A stretch of DNA of 64,000 nucleotides from Glandiceps talaboti. Lineage: Eukaryota; Hemichordata; Enteropneusta; Spengelidae. Positions within the stretch are counted from its first letter, which is position 1. Each line of letters starts with the position of its first letter. Location: NCBI RefSeq assembly GCF_964340395.1, contig NC_135566.1:16781001-16845000 (forward strand). The letters are read 5' to 3'. The notes below the pieces were generated by a model, which saw only the letters and a list, made by a program, of their open reading frames with translations, had not been told where the DNA came from and made no database searches. Of this stretch, positions 26,001 through 37,775 are shown in pieces. The position numbers were made by a program, and so were the translations under genes.

Positions 26001-29000
26001 ATGGAAGTTGTTTTCTTTTACTTACAATGGAGTGTAGTGTTATATGATTTGAATGCTCTACTAAAGTATCATTCAGGTATTTTGTGTAGGATTTGACCCC
26101 TTAGTTGTGTGTCAATTCAAGTAAAATTCTATGATTTGACCCCCTAGTTAAGTGTCAATTCAGGTAGTATTCTGTAGTGTGAAGTCATTTTATAGTATTC
26201 CATGATGTGGCCCCCTAGTAAACAGTCAATTTGAAGGTAGTATTCTATGATTTGACCCCTTAGGAAAGTGTCAATTCAGATGGTCAGAATGATTGTTTTT
26301 GTTTCAGCTTGAAAGTATCCCAGCCAAACATAGAACACCGAAAGTAAACATGGCTTTAGCCAAACTGTACCAGAAAGCTGGACTGGACAGATCAGCCATC
26401 ACATACTTCAGAGAAGTCCTCAAGTAAGTTATCATCACAACAAGGCTTGATTTTGTTGACTTTAGCAGAACTCATTACCATGAACTTCATTTATACTTAA
26501 TTATTTCCCTAATTAGGGGAACAAGGCTGCTTTCATCCGAGCTGCTTTAGGGACGATTGCATAGTGTTGCACAAACTCAATAAACGAACTTTGTTCCTTT
26601 AGGACGAAACACCCTCCCCTCCCCCTAAACGAACATTCACAAGTGCGACATCAACGTGTTTATATATGATGTAAACCATTATGAAAATTGTAATGGTCAT
26701 ACCACTGCAATCAATGCAATGCAAAAACAGGATGGTAAACACATTGAAATAATACCGGAAACCCAGCACTGTATATCACCTTAGATGTAAATTTTAATCA
26801 ACTTATCAACATCTCAGTAGTAAATATAAGAACCTGCTATCATTGAAGGTAAGAAAGTTTTCAAAATTTGTTTAGAAGTTTGAAAATGAAGTTCAACAAT
26901 CACATTGATGCCAGACCTGCTCCACCCTTAAATGAATGAAGTTCGTTTATTGAGAAAATGAAATTCTTTGAAATCAGCCATAAACAGACCTACTTTTCAC
27001 TGGGAAAACTGGGTTTGAAAACAAAGGAGATACTCCATTACATATATATAATGCTTGGATTGAATTTTTTCTTGAAAAAATTAATAGCAAAAGTTTAAAA
27101 TCATTGTATGTCCAGAGTGATTTTCTTGACACTGCTAAAAAGAGAGTACAAAATGTACCTTTTATGTCAACCTGCAGAGCTGGTGTCTCATCAAATAACC
27201 AGATACCGACACCTTGTTGTTTAGTTCTATAGGATAGGTTGAGATATGCCTAGAAAAACTACCGGTATAATGATAATTTTACTTTCTTCAAATGTTATTG
27301 CAATCATAAAATGACATGATTTTACACAGGGAATGTCCAATGGCATTGGAGGCAGTGTTATGTTTATTATCACTGGGTGTTAAAGGAGCTGAAGTGGCCT
27401 CCCTAACTATGAGTAATTTACCAAATTTGTCCAACATAGAATGGTAAGTCATATTATATTTTTTATTTGTTTGTTTTTGTAAGTTTGTTTAAGATTTGCA
27501 TCTAGTTAGGTGGTATCACATAAAAAAGAAGAAAAAAACCCAGTTATTCTTGTTGCCATACACCAAGTTGATTAGAACTTGAGTATTAGTACCAACACTG
27601 AAGTTTTGCTAATGATAGGTGTGGGAGTATTGGGTAATACTGTTGGTTGTGATGTTTGTGCAAAAGAGGTGTTCAGCTGAGAGAAGACATTACCCCGATC
27701 ATATTTCATGTGTATGTAGAACCGTAGACCCTATGGTAGAAGTCATATAAGACGTGTTTCAGAGATTGTTCGTAAAGTTAAGAAACTCTAAATGCTATTC
27801 ACAATCAATGGCCTGATTTTGTTTGAATAGTTTTATCACTTTCAAGTGCTTTCAGCAAATGAAACATTTCTGCCTGAATCCCAAAATATCTTGGTTTATG
27901 TGTATGGATAATATGGCAGACTGCAAAATACACTGGGCAGGAATCACTGTTTGTTCTACAAAAATACCCATAGATATGTTTATATATACAACTGCTGATA
28001 TCAGACCATGGATGATTGGAACCTGTTACAAAAGGAAAGTAACAAATGAATTGGATTAATAACACTTGACACAGCATGTTGGAATAGCAGATGCTTGTAC
28101 GTTGTGTATTACATTTCAGTTTTATGGCCTCTTTATGTTAGGAGGAAATGCAAGGGGGAACTTCTAATTTGTGTTTGTAAATGTGAAGTATTATGTAAAG
28201 AGGCCATACAGCTGTTCTTATTAATGTACTACAAGTCTTTGTACTTCCACCATGCTATGCCAAGTGTTATTAATCCAATTCAGTTGTTTACTTTCCCAGT
28301 TTGTAGCAACATGGAAGTATAACCCACTTCCATGGTAGCAAGTTTCAATCGTCCATAGTCTGATGTCGACAGTTGTAAAAGTTAGTAGATTGTAGATACA
28401 AATGATAAATGTTAGCCAAGAGACCATCTGGTTTGACATACTTGCAAACAACAGCCAAGTCTCATTACAGCACTAATAAGGGCATGACATAATTTCTGTT
28501 TTTATGGCTGTATAGGATGACATCACTGGTCAAAGGTCATGCTCATGCTGCCCTCAAGGACTACCACAAGGCAATTCAAGTATTCAAAGTACTAGAGTCT
28601 AAGGTATGTATGGAAAGGCTGTATTGGTCTCAGTGTATTTTGATAGTCTATGACTACATGTATACTAAAATGAATGCAATGGTTTTACATTATTGTGATC
28701 GACCATTTTCAATTTGATTCTTTTATGTTTAACATGAAAAGTTCTATTTATCCCACCTGTTGTTATTTTGATTTCCTATAGAGCATCCTAAGAGATAGTA
28801 CGGAATTACTTCATAGTCTTGCCGATGCTCACTTCCTGGCAGGTGATCTAAAAAATGCCATGCAGGTCTACACCAGAGTAAGTGATAGCTTCTTTTACAA
28901 CCTCATTCCTATCCTAAGCCATCTAAACCTCATATCCAGCTGTCTAACTCTATCCCTATATCCAGCCCTCTAACTTTACCACTGTATCTGGCCATCTAAC

Positions 29001-32000
29001 CCCTGTACCAGCCATCCTACCCCATCCCTGCAGTCTGCTAAATCCTACCCCTGTAACCCCATTCCTGTATCCAGCTATCTAAACCCCACCCCTGTACCAA
29101 GCCGTCTAACCACACTCCAGTAAGTGGTCATCTACCTCCACCCCTTCATTCCATAATCTTTACCTCGACCATACGTCCAATAATTTTACCCCACACTTGT
29201 ATATAGCCATCCATTCCACATCCCGGTATCCAGTCATCTGACCCACAACCCTGCATCTACATGTAGCTGTCTAAAGCCTGGCCCCATCACTGTATGACTG
29301 CCCAACCTACATGTAACCCCCACCCCTATATCCAGACATCACATTTGTCAGACCTCATGCTGACAATGTTAATGACCAAGTCTCATGCCCATTTGAGTAT
29401 TGTTTCACATCTTTTGTGGGTACACTCACCCATAGTTGAAAAAAAAAATCTTAAAATTTTAATAACAGAAGTGCAGTGTCTATTATCTTCAGCTCAAGTG
29501 TAAGACTTTAATTGTAAACCCTGTTATATGACATTTAGTGTTGAATCTTATGATATTAGTGTCTAATCTTCTAACTGTTTGATTATAGCTGCATTCATTG
29601 GATCCTTTCTGGACCCGTGGTATGGATATTTATGCCTACCTTCTAGCTGAAGAAAAAGAAATCAAAGAGTTAGAAACGTGAGTATAGCCATACTAATTGC
29701 TGAAGAAGGGCATATTGTAAATATCCTGATAACTTAGTCAGACTGATCCATGCAAACAGGCCAATCTGTTTAAAAATCATTATACCATGCATGAGCCAAG
29801 TTCAACAAAAACTATGGAATGTATACTTTGGTCGTTCTACGTCATGACATCATGCATCTGTGTCACACCAATGTGTGTCTCCATCACTGGTTCTGCTGTT
29901 TTCGAAATATCAGTCAAAATGTTCAAAATTGTTCTTTCCCGATTTTTCTTTGATATTACTGGTGCTGGTATAATTATCTTATCCTCCAATATTTTTCTTC
30001 ATTCAGTCTGAAAATACTGATGACCTAAGGGTTGTCACTACTCATCTAGCGACTTGTAGTGACAAAGGCCCCTTAGGTCATGAGTATTTTCCTTGGCTGA
30101 ACGAAGAAAAACAGATTAAAGAATGCCACTTTTGTTTCAATAACCTTTATATCTATCTCTCTCTACAGTTTGTCAACAACTTTGATGTCTATCTCAGAGA
30201 ATGGAGTAGAAATGTGGATAGCTATGGGCTACTACTGTGCTGTTACTAAGAAACCAACCAGGGCAGTCTATCTAGCACAAAAGGTATGAGATCTGTCTGT
30301 GTCAATAATCAGCTAGTACATCCAAAGTGCTATTAACTATACAAGAAGAAACAGTATCACCAGTTGTCATGTTACTATATCAACTTGGGACAAGGGTCAA
30401 GTTGTCACCTGCTGTCGACGGTCAACTGGGGTTAAGGGTCAAGTTGTCACCTAGTGTCAAGGGTCATGTTGGAAATTAGGGTCAAGATACAAATTGCCAT
30501 CATCCAGGGTCAAGATAAAAGACTTGTCAAGGTTCATGTTGTCACCATTTTACTTCCATTCTCAGTGCATACCTATCTTTTATCCTATTTTCTGTTATTG
30601 CAGGCTTTCATGATTGACAATCGATGTGCACAGTCTGTGATCCTTAAGGGTAATGTATTGAAAGATACCAATAAAATCTCAGAAGCCATCCTTCATTTTA
30701 GAGAAGCTGTCAGAATAGCACCACATCGATTTGAAGGTCATAAAGGTAATTATAGTATTGCTGTCTGACAATATGGGGGGGGGGGGTCATAAAGGTAACA
30801 GCATTGCTGTCTTGACAATACTAAATTTTACATCAATTGTCAGTGTAAGAATACAGGGGGAGGGGGGTCATAAAGGTAACAGCATTGCTGTCTTGACAAT
30901 ACTAAATTTTACATCAATTGTCAGTGTAAGAATACAGGGGGAGGGGGGTCATAAAGGTAACAGCATTGTTGTCTTGACAATACTAAATTTTACATCAAAT
31001 GTCAGTGTAAGAATATAGGGGGGGTCATAAAGGTAACAGCATTGGCAATACTAAATTTTATATCAAATGTCGTAAAGGTAACAGCATTGCCATAAATACA
31101 TCACATGTCAGTATAAGATTTGCATCAGATGAAGTGTCAAAATTGTTCTCAATTACTTCAACAACTTTGAGATTTATTAGAAGTAGACACTAAAGATATA
31201 CCATGCACAAGCCATAAATATGAAATTTATACCCTGTTATTTCAACATACACCTATGTCACATCAATGCTTGTCTACATCACTGGTTCTACTGTGTTGAA
31301 ATATGAGTCAAAACATTCAAAATTGTCATTACTTACCACAATTTTTCTTTGATATTACTGCCGATGGTATAATGTTATTCCGCAATATTGTTCTTCATTC
31401 AGCTGGAAAATACTAGTGACCTAAGGGTTGTCACTACTTGTCTAGCGACTTGTAGTGACAAAGGCCCCTTAAGTCACTCATATTTTCCCTGGCTGAACGA
31501 AGAAAATAGTTGGGAATAACATCTTATTAACTCCCTTCAAGCATTGAGAATGACCTTCACCTCTCTGTTTTTGTGTCCACGTACTGATATAGGTTTGGTA
31601 GACTGTCTAATGATGGCACATCGACCTAAGGAAGCTATAACCACAGCTGGCAATGCTTGTAGAATTTTAGGCAACACTCCTAGGTCTCTCACCTTACTCT
31701 CTTCAGTCTTTGCTACAGAATCGTTGGCAATTGATAAGGTAGGAAACAACAAAATTGTTCTCCAAGTACACAGAAAAGAAATATTTAAAAAGAAAATTAA
31801 ATCAACTTTTTGGAAAAAAATGCAAAACTGTCAAGCTGATTTTGAATGCGTTTGCTGCTGAAAGGAAAGGAATATAACATCAGTAAATTATAGTTAAAGG
31901 CCTTGGTCTGATTAGGACGAAAATTTGTATTTGAAACACAGGCCAGTCAGAAAAAAAGTGTCCGGAACAAGCAACTGATTCCCAGTAAACAGCTTCATAA

Positions 32001-35000
32001 GAACAAAAGTAATTTAGTTGTATATCAAAGAACATTACTAAAACAAGTAAATGATTCTATTTTAATCCACATTTCTGTATTGATAAGATTGTTCTTTGAT
32101 CGTTTCACATGTTGTTGTCATGCCAACCAAATATGACCACTTTGACCATGACCAAACTTTTGAACAACCAATCAATTAAGTCTTGTGTGTTATCAAAACT
32201 GGGTATAATAGCTCTGCCAGAAAACCATGTAATCAAGTATTGTTACGATAATTTTTCCCGCAAAAACAAACTCTAAATATTGAATTGAAAGTCTTGCAAT
32301 AAGCAATTTGCAGTGGTGTCTTCAATAATTACAATCAATTTTGCCAACTGTTTTTTTCTCCAGGCTAAAAATTTACTAGAGAAGGCTTTAAATATGGATC
32401 CATCTCATCTTGATGCTGTATATGTGATGGGTGAAATACTTGGAAAGGAACAGAAGTACGACAAAGCTATAGAACTGTAAGTAACTCTATCTTGTCTTGA
32501 AATATCTAGATATGTCATGAAATATTAAATAGGCCATTCCAGACTGCAAACAGGAAATTGAGAATACAGCGCCCTCATTCAAATTGGGGGTATCATCACC
32601 TCGTAGTACCGTTTCTTAAGAGCTTTGTCCCTTGGTATTCTGTAGAAGTGTAAATCAGGGATGTTTTTCGTATTGTTCAGACATTGAGGAAAGCAGCAGT
32701 GCTCTATGATTAACCGAGTAACCTATTACCATGTATACCCACAAGGTACACACAGACAGGAAGTAGAGTGCCACCATGGTAAATTTTGGAAAGGCCTATT
32801 GGTAATTGTTTGAATTCTTTGTTGACACCATGACTTCTGTTACATGTGCTACACAGAACTGTTGGTACACATGAAAATAAGGCCAAATAAAAAAAAGGTG
32901 TGTTTCCAATAACCCAACCTCTAATGTAAGCCACCAACCCTAAACATTTTTACATCCAAAAAGTAGTTAGAAAATAAATTGAATATTTAAAAAAAAAAAA
33001 AATTTTAATTTTAATTTAATTTAATTATATTTTTTTAAATATTTTTTTTCTAAATTTAAAAAACAACACCTTATCAGAAGTTGCCAAGGAAGGCCTACAT
33101 GTCACTTCTGCCTAAGGTCAGATCAATGACAAATCCATACTGAAAAATGAAAACAAAGTATATAATTTTATTACTTTCATGTAAACCACATGGTCACGCC
33201 AATAGCTTGACCTCGAACACATGCTTGACAACCGTTGTTAGGCATATTTGCATATCTTGCGAGAAGGAAAATGGCTTATTAGTTAATTCTCATATTGTAC
33301 CTAAAGTTTATAAAACCACTTACATAATTTTTTAAATTTTTTTATTTTACGTAGGTTACGAAACCAATTACGATCACAGAGTACATGTCGATTACACCAG
33401 ATGTTGGGAGATTATCTAGCAGCAACCAATGACCACCAAGAAGCTTTAGATCAATACAGTATAGCACTCAGGTATAACACTTGTAATTATTACATATATA
33501 CCAGAGATTACTTGCACACCGGTGCGCTTGCATACTAGTGGTATTTGCACTGCAGTGCAGTACCGAAAACATTATTGCATACCTGCATGCAAATTATATG
33601 CAAATGAGGATGCGATCATTCGTTCTACATAGAAGCATGTGATCGCAGTGTCATTTTCATAGAAATTTGTTTCAGATAAACCATGGAAGTTTCACCCACA
33701 TATACATGGTTGATAAGATATATAATAATAACAGAACCCCATGCCACGTGAGTTCAAGTGTGGGTTCTCAGGGGTATTTGCACTCGTGCTGCAAGTGTGT
33801 TCTGCTGCACTTTCACTTGCTACACTCGGGAAAGTACTGCCACAGAGAACGCTGCAAGCACTCATGCAAATACCATGAGTACACCACACTTGCACTCATG
33901 CTCATCATGGGGTTCTGTCATATACCTATCGGTAATTATCTAACGTAATTGTCAAATTCCATTTTTGAAAGAAAGTCAGTGAATGATAATTGTTTTAAAG
34001 TGAAATTGTCTTCAAATAGTTCTGAAAAAAAATAAAAACAAACAGTAATGGATATATGACATCGCTCATTATAATAATAATAATAATAATAAAGCGATTT
34101 TATAATGTGCCTGTTCTCCAAAGAGCTCAAGGCAGAACTACTAACAAAATGAGAGGATACAGAGAAACAATTTGAAAACATGGAAGGATGTAGAATTTAC
34201 ACCTATGAAAATAAAGTTTTCACTAAATCAAAGTGATAACAAATGATTAACATGTTAATGGAATTAAATAAAAAATTTGACCCAACAGTTATCAACATAT
34301 TTGTCATACATGGTTTATTTAAAATCATCCTGTGGAATCTGTAGAATACTGAGTACACATCCAAAAATGGATTTTCACATACACAGATACATAGATACTG
34401 AAGCTGATAGCAACTTAGTAATTATGAGTGTGTTGAACAAGAGGCCATTGCAGCCTGCAAACAGGAAATTGAGAATACAGCGCCCTCGCTCAAATTGGGG
34501 GTATCATCACCTCATAGTACTGTTCTTAAGAACTTTGTCCCTTGGTATTCTGTAGAAGTGTAGATCAGGGATGTTTTTTGTATTGTTCTGACATCGAGGA
34601 AAGCAGCAGTGCTCTATGATTAACCAAGTAGCCTATACTATGTATACCCCCAAGGTACACACAGACAGGAAGTAGAGCACCACCATGGCAAATTTTTGAA
34701 ACTCCTATTGACATGACATCCAGGGTTTGTAACCACTGTTTGAAAACTGTACAGCTTGTGATAGGCAAATTCGGTAGTTTGTTAGAATTCAGTTGTGCCA
34801 CTCAAAATAACAGCAAGTCCAGTGGGATAGACTGTGATAACTTCATACCTGGTTGATCGATGGAGAACATTGATAAATAAATCATTACCATAACAATTGA
34901 CTTTTCCCCATTGTTAAACAGTATGGATCCAACAAATAGGAAAGCTATGGAAGGTTTACAGAAAGTAGAACAAGCGACGGATGGTCTTGAAGGTAGTGCT

Positions 35001-35279
35001 GACGACGACTTAGATGCTATGGAAGAAAGTGCTGAAGAAGCTGAAATGGAACCTAGTGATACAGATGTAGAATGGCCTGATCAAGAGGTATGTCTGAAAT
35101 AGATTGTATAATACATAGTGTAAACAATTCTGTATTCTGTGACGATCACAATTTATTACTCTTTGCATGATGGCAGTGGTATGTGACATTATCTAAGGTT
35201 GATTTGCATCTGATGCAGCAATCATAATTTGGATTCATTCTAGGTAGGATTTCCCTCAATTATGTTTGTGTGTATGTGT

Positions 35280-35347
<68 letters not shown>

Positions 35348-35834
35348 TGTGGGGGGACATTAAACTGTTTATGTGTGTCGTTATCAATGTGTAATGTTTG
35401 TGTGTGTGTACATATATGTATGTATGTACGTACGTACGTACGTATGTATGTATGTATGTATGTGTGTATGTATGTCTGTCTGCCTGTATGTATGTATGTA
35501 TGTATGTATGAATGTAATGTAATGTATGTACATATAATGAATGTATGTATGTATGTATGTATGTATGTATGTACGTACATATGTACATATGTATGTATGT
35601 ACGTACGTACGTACGTACGTACGTACGTACGTACGTACATACGTACGTACGTATGTATGTATGTATGTATGTATGTATGTATGTATGTATGTATGTATGT
35701 ATGTATGTCTGTATGTGGTGAACTAATAATTGCTTACAAATAACACATTTTGAACAGCAGTATTATCATCTATATAACTTTGATTTCTACTTACCCAATA
35801 TTGTATTTCTTTATTTTACCAGTGGTTCAACTGA
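23062..35834 (+). CDS. ANAPC7: Anaphase-promoting complex subunit 7 (APC7), complete, 15 coding exons
   Basis: TPR scaffold subunit of the APC/C ubiquitin ligase, which drives mitotic exit. Exons: 23062-23127, 23946-24068, 25347-25517, 26308-26423, 27330-27443, 28516-28603, 28782-28877, 29589-29677, 30169-30283, 30604-30745, 31593-31738, 32364-32476, 33355-33471, 34922-35087, 35823-35834. The phases join to 557 residues, close to the human 565. Recognisable segments are the N-terminal AGLHSN, VKGAEVASLTM, LDPFWTRGMDIYAYLLA, the TPRs ISEAILHFREAVRIAP and YQEALDQYSIALSMDP-like HQEALDQYSIALSMDP, and the acidic C-terminus ending WPDQEWFN. The start ATG (AGCAATGTC) begins the conserved MSLIEQV. 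The last coding exon has only 4 codons. The gene shares its promoter with PTRH2. Confidence in identity is very high; exon 10's donor lies in a tandem array and should be checked. Confidence 0.97.
24951..25162 (+). repeat. ~96-bp tandem repeat
   Basis: Units starting at 24951, 25049 and 25143 (GTCTTATGCTATACACATC type), containing CTAGCTTGAATCAATTGTA, in ANAPC7 intron 2. Confidence 0.85.
25575..25775. repeat. (CAC/CAT)n triplet repeat
   Basis: About 200 bp of CAC, CAT and TAC triplets just after ANAPC7 exon 3. The complementary pattern (TGG/ATG) is at 62826-63005. Confidence 0.95.
26085..26282 (+). repeat. ~45-70-bp tandem repeat in ANAPC7 intron 3
   Basis: The motif ATGATTTGACCCCCTAG followed by AGTGTCAATTCAGGTAGTAT occurs four times. 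Confidence 0.8.
26546..26955 (+). mobile_element. Family 1 TIR element, copy with intact left end
   Basis: Starts TTTAGGGACGATTGCATAGT and follows the 3234-3682 copy collinearly (AACATTCACAAGTG, TGGTAAACACATTGAA, CATTGAAGGTAAGAAAG). The right TIR is lost after GAAGTTCGTTTATTGAG. It is in ANAPC7 intron 4. Confidence 0.8.
27988..28376. mobile_element. Fold-back element family C, copy 1
   Basis: Nearly palindromic over its length: left edge ACAACTGCTGATATCAGACC against right edge GTCTGATGTCGACAGTTGT. The middle contains the paired words TATGGCCTCTTTATGT and GTAAAGAGGCCATA. Copies are at 48472-48841 and 50025-50395. Open frames over it on both strands are a consequence of the palindrome. Confidence 0.85.
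28900..29340 (+). repeat. Degenerate CCATCTAACCCC tandem repeat
   Basis: Repeated variants of CCAGCCATCTAACCCCACCCCTGTAT at about 30-35 bp spacing in ANAPC7 intron 7; divergence is high. Confidence 0.7.
29783..30115 (+). mobile_element. Dispersed repeat family D, copy 1
   Basis: Runs from TACCATGCATGAGCC to GGCTGAACGAAGAAAA. Its 3' half is a hairpin core (about 30009-30093) with arms around ATACTGATGACCTAAGGG and CCCTTAGGTCATGAGTAT and an inner pair TGTCACTAC/GTAGTGACA. Copies are at 31197-31512 and 51284-51615. Confidence 0.8.
30736..31100 (+). repeat. Tandem copies of the ANAPC7 exon 10 donor
   Basis: GGTCATAAAG|GTAATTATAG at the real exon end (30736) is followed by copies GGTCATAAAG|GTAACAGCAT at 30785, 30866, 30947 and 31023 and a partial one near 31070. 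Units of about 81 bp add CTTGACAATACTAAATTTT and CAGTGTAAGAATACAGGGGG. Each copy preserves a usable GT donor. Confidence 0.92.
31197..31512 (+). mobile_element. Dispersed repeat family D, copy 2
   Basis: Same order as copy 1, including GACCTAAGGGTTGTCACTAC, TAGCGACTTGTAGTGACAAA and the ending GGCTGAACGAAGAAAA. Copies 1 and 2 bracket ANAPC7 exons 9 and 10 in direct orientation. Confidence 0.8.
32535..32775 (+). mobile_element. Dispersed repeat family E, copy 1
   Basis: Contains ACTGCAAACAGGAAATTGAG, GAATACAGCGCCCTC, CAAATTGGGGGTATCATCAC and GGTACACACAGACAGGAAGT. The same block is at 34446-34690 in the same orientation. No open frame or TIR is recognised. Confidence 0.8.
33490..33700 (+). mobile_element. 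Dispersed repeat family F, copy 1
   Basis: Contains GCATACTAGTGGTATTTGCA, CTGCAGTGCAGTAC, AAAACATTATTGCATA and TTTCAGATAAAC, shared in order with 53645-53850. It lies right after ANAPC7 exon 13. Confidence 0.75.
33733..33922. mobile_element. Fold-back element
   Basis: Left edge CAGAACCCCATGCCACGTGA and right edge CTCATCATGGGGTTCTG are inverted copies, with further internal complementarity (CAAGTGTG/CACACTTG and TTTGCACTCGTGC/GCACTCATGCAAA). Confidence 0.75.
34068..34165 (-). mobile_element. SINE 3' end with (ATT)n tail, antisense
   Basis: On the minus strand the sequence reads GAGCTCTTTGGAGAACAGGC, then ATTATAAAATCGCTTTATT, then an (ATT)n tail, the typical end of a tRNA-derived SINE with a LINE-type tail. 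Only the 3' part is recognised. Confidence 0.55.
34446..34690 (+). mobile_element. Dispersed repeat family E, copy 2
   Basis: About 240 bp nearly identical to 32535-32775; both copies are in ANAPC7 introns (12 and 13) and in the same direction. Confidence 0.8.
35280..35725. repeat. (TG)n, (TATG)n and (ACGT)n microsatellites
   Basis: (TG)n at 35283-35346, then mixed TATG and TACG repeats from 35415. At about 35597-35652 the repeat becomes (ACGT)n, a self-complementary CpG-containing tetranucleotide. It lies in ANAPC7 intron 14. Confidence 0.95.
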
Positions 35835-36099
35835 CAGCGGTAGATAACTGTATTTTACAGTTTTGACAACACTGCCAAAGTACTTCTATTGACGTCTACT
35901 CAGACGGTTTACTTGGTCATCCAGTGTATCAGATGTATTCAACACCTTTAGAATACGTTACAAGCCATGGACATTACCTAATGCTTGATAATGAAGCATT
36001 GTGAAATATTTGTAATTCAAGAGAGACAAAATGAACTATCTGCCTATGTTATCTCTGAGAATCTTCACAATTGTCACTGTTATTATATTATTATAATAC

Positions 36100-36690
36100 T
36101 ATTCCTGTCAATGGGCCGGGTGAAATGCTTGCTATGTGTACAGGTCGGTTGAAACGCTCATCCTTTCTACTGACTAGATGAATACTCATTCTGTATAGAA
36201 GCTGAATGAAACGCTAGTCCTGTATACTTGGATGAAATGCTTGTACTATCTACAGGCTGGATGGAATACATGTCCTGTCTACGGGCCTGGTGAAACACTC
36301 GTCTTTCTACTAGATGAAATGCCCATTCTGTATACTAGCTGAATGAAACACTATTCAGATGAAACGCTGACACTATCTACTGGCTGGATGGAATACATGT
36401 CCTGTCTACGGGCCCGGTGAAACGCTCGTCTTTCTACTAGATGAAATGCCCATTCTGTATACTGGCTGAATGAAATGTTTGTCCTGTCTACTCAGATGAA
36501 ACGCTGACACTATCTACTGGCTGGCTGGATGGAATACTTGTCCTGTCCATAAACTGTATATGTTCATACTATTTACCGACTGGATGAAATGTTCGTCCTG
36601 TCTACAGGCTGGGTGAAATGCTTGACATGTCTACTCAGATGAAATGTGCGTACTATCTACTGGCTGGATGGAATACTTGTCCTGTTTATG
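36100..36690 (+). repeat. Higher-order tandem array in ANAPC7 3' UTR
   Basis: Short words (GATGAAATGCT, CTGTCTACTGGCTGGATG, CTCGTCTTTCTACTAGATG) repeat every ~30-65 bp, nested in a longer unit: GGAATAC(A/T)TGTCCTG recurs at 36263, 36390, 36531 and 36669 (spacing 127-141). Confidence 0.85.
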
Positions 36691-37128
36691 AACTGTATAT
36701 ACTTAAACTTTAACCATCTAATCTTACCGATAGCCATACTTGTATGTAAGTTACTATATTAGACTCAGTACATCAGCCTTGAAATGTAGATTTATAATGT
36801 GGCGCTAGCTATCAGTCATTTTCATAATTTCTTACTTCAAATCCAAGAATCAGTAAGTTGCTAGTCCCTGTCCTGGACACTAAGAATTTTGTATATAAGT
36901 TATATTTCTGATGAAATGTGTGCATAATTAACTTGAAGTTTCATTTGTGGTAGGTGAAATTCCATTTTTTGTGGAATTGAATGAAAACATTTGAGTTTCT
37001 AGAAAAAAAGCCTTGTCTCTCAGTTAAAAGATTGTTTTTCTACACTTTTTTGATAGCGCAATTCGTTAATTCTGTTTGTGTATTACATGTAATGTTTAGA
37101 AATATCGTGCAGGATTTCAAAGTTCATA

Positions 37129-37134
37129 AATAAA
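37129..37134 (+). promoter_or_regulatory. ANAPC7 polyadenylation signal (candidate)
   Basis: AATAAA in a T-rich context about 1.3 kb after the stop, beyond the 3' UTR array. Confidence 0.55.
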
Positions 37135-37666
37135 AATATTTAATAGATATTGCACTGGTGTGTATTTCCACTGTGGTACAAATATAATCTCCTTAGTATG
37201 TACCCATGTTCAGATACAGTGAAAGCATACCGTTTCATCACTTGCACACATGACAGCGCCATCAAACTGATAATAACAACCTTGTTTTTGTGTTAGCTCG
37301 ATACAAATCAGACAGCGCCCCCAAACTGGTAACAGAGATTACTTTGTTACTTTTGTTTTTGTGCAGTACTAAAATCTCAGATTCATGTGATTTGTGTGGC
37401 TGTCTTTCAAGAGAAATTGTATGCATAGCTCAGATTACAAGTGTGCTATGTATGAACAAATTTGTAACAACCTTGTATTTACTTATGACGGTCATACAAA
37501 TTCAAGTACTGGGGGTCTACTGTACTTTATATCCTTGGCATTATATCTGTATTGTTTATACTTCACAAGTATCTCTTTACCAATCACGTTTCTTTAAATC
37601 AGTATTCTACTTGCATCTTAGACAAAGAAATGTATCTTACATTTACCTTGCCAGTTTACAGCATAG

Positions 37667-37770
37667 ACTAAGATACGTCGTGACGTTTCGCCCTCACCGG
37701 CCTCCTCTCAGTGTTAGGGGTTGGCCGATGTTTGAGGGCGCCCCATCACGGCGTACCTTACAGACTATTT
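37667..37770. mobile_element. Short fold-back element
   Basis: TACGTCGTGACGTTTCGCCCTCA and its inverted partner TGAGGGCGCCCCATCACGGCGTA flank a ~45-bp loop. Half of the same element appears at 38942-39003 (GTACGCCATGACGGGGCACC). Confidence 0.7.
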
Positions 37771-37775
37771 TCAGC

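Noticed and set aside
27805-28451. Several 66-90 codon frames around 28 kb on both strands
   Set aside because: They overlay the palindromic fold-back element in ANAPC7 intron 5.
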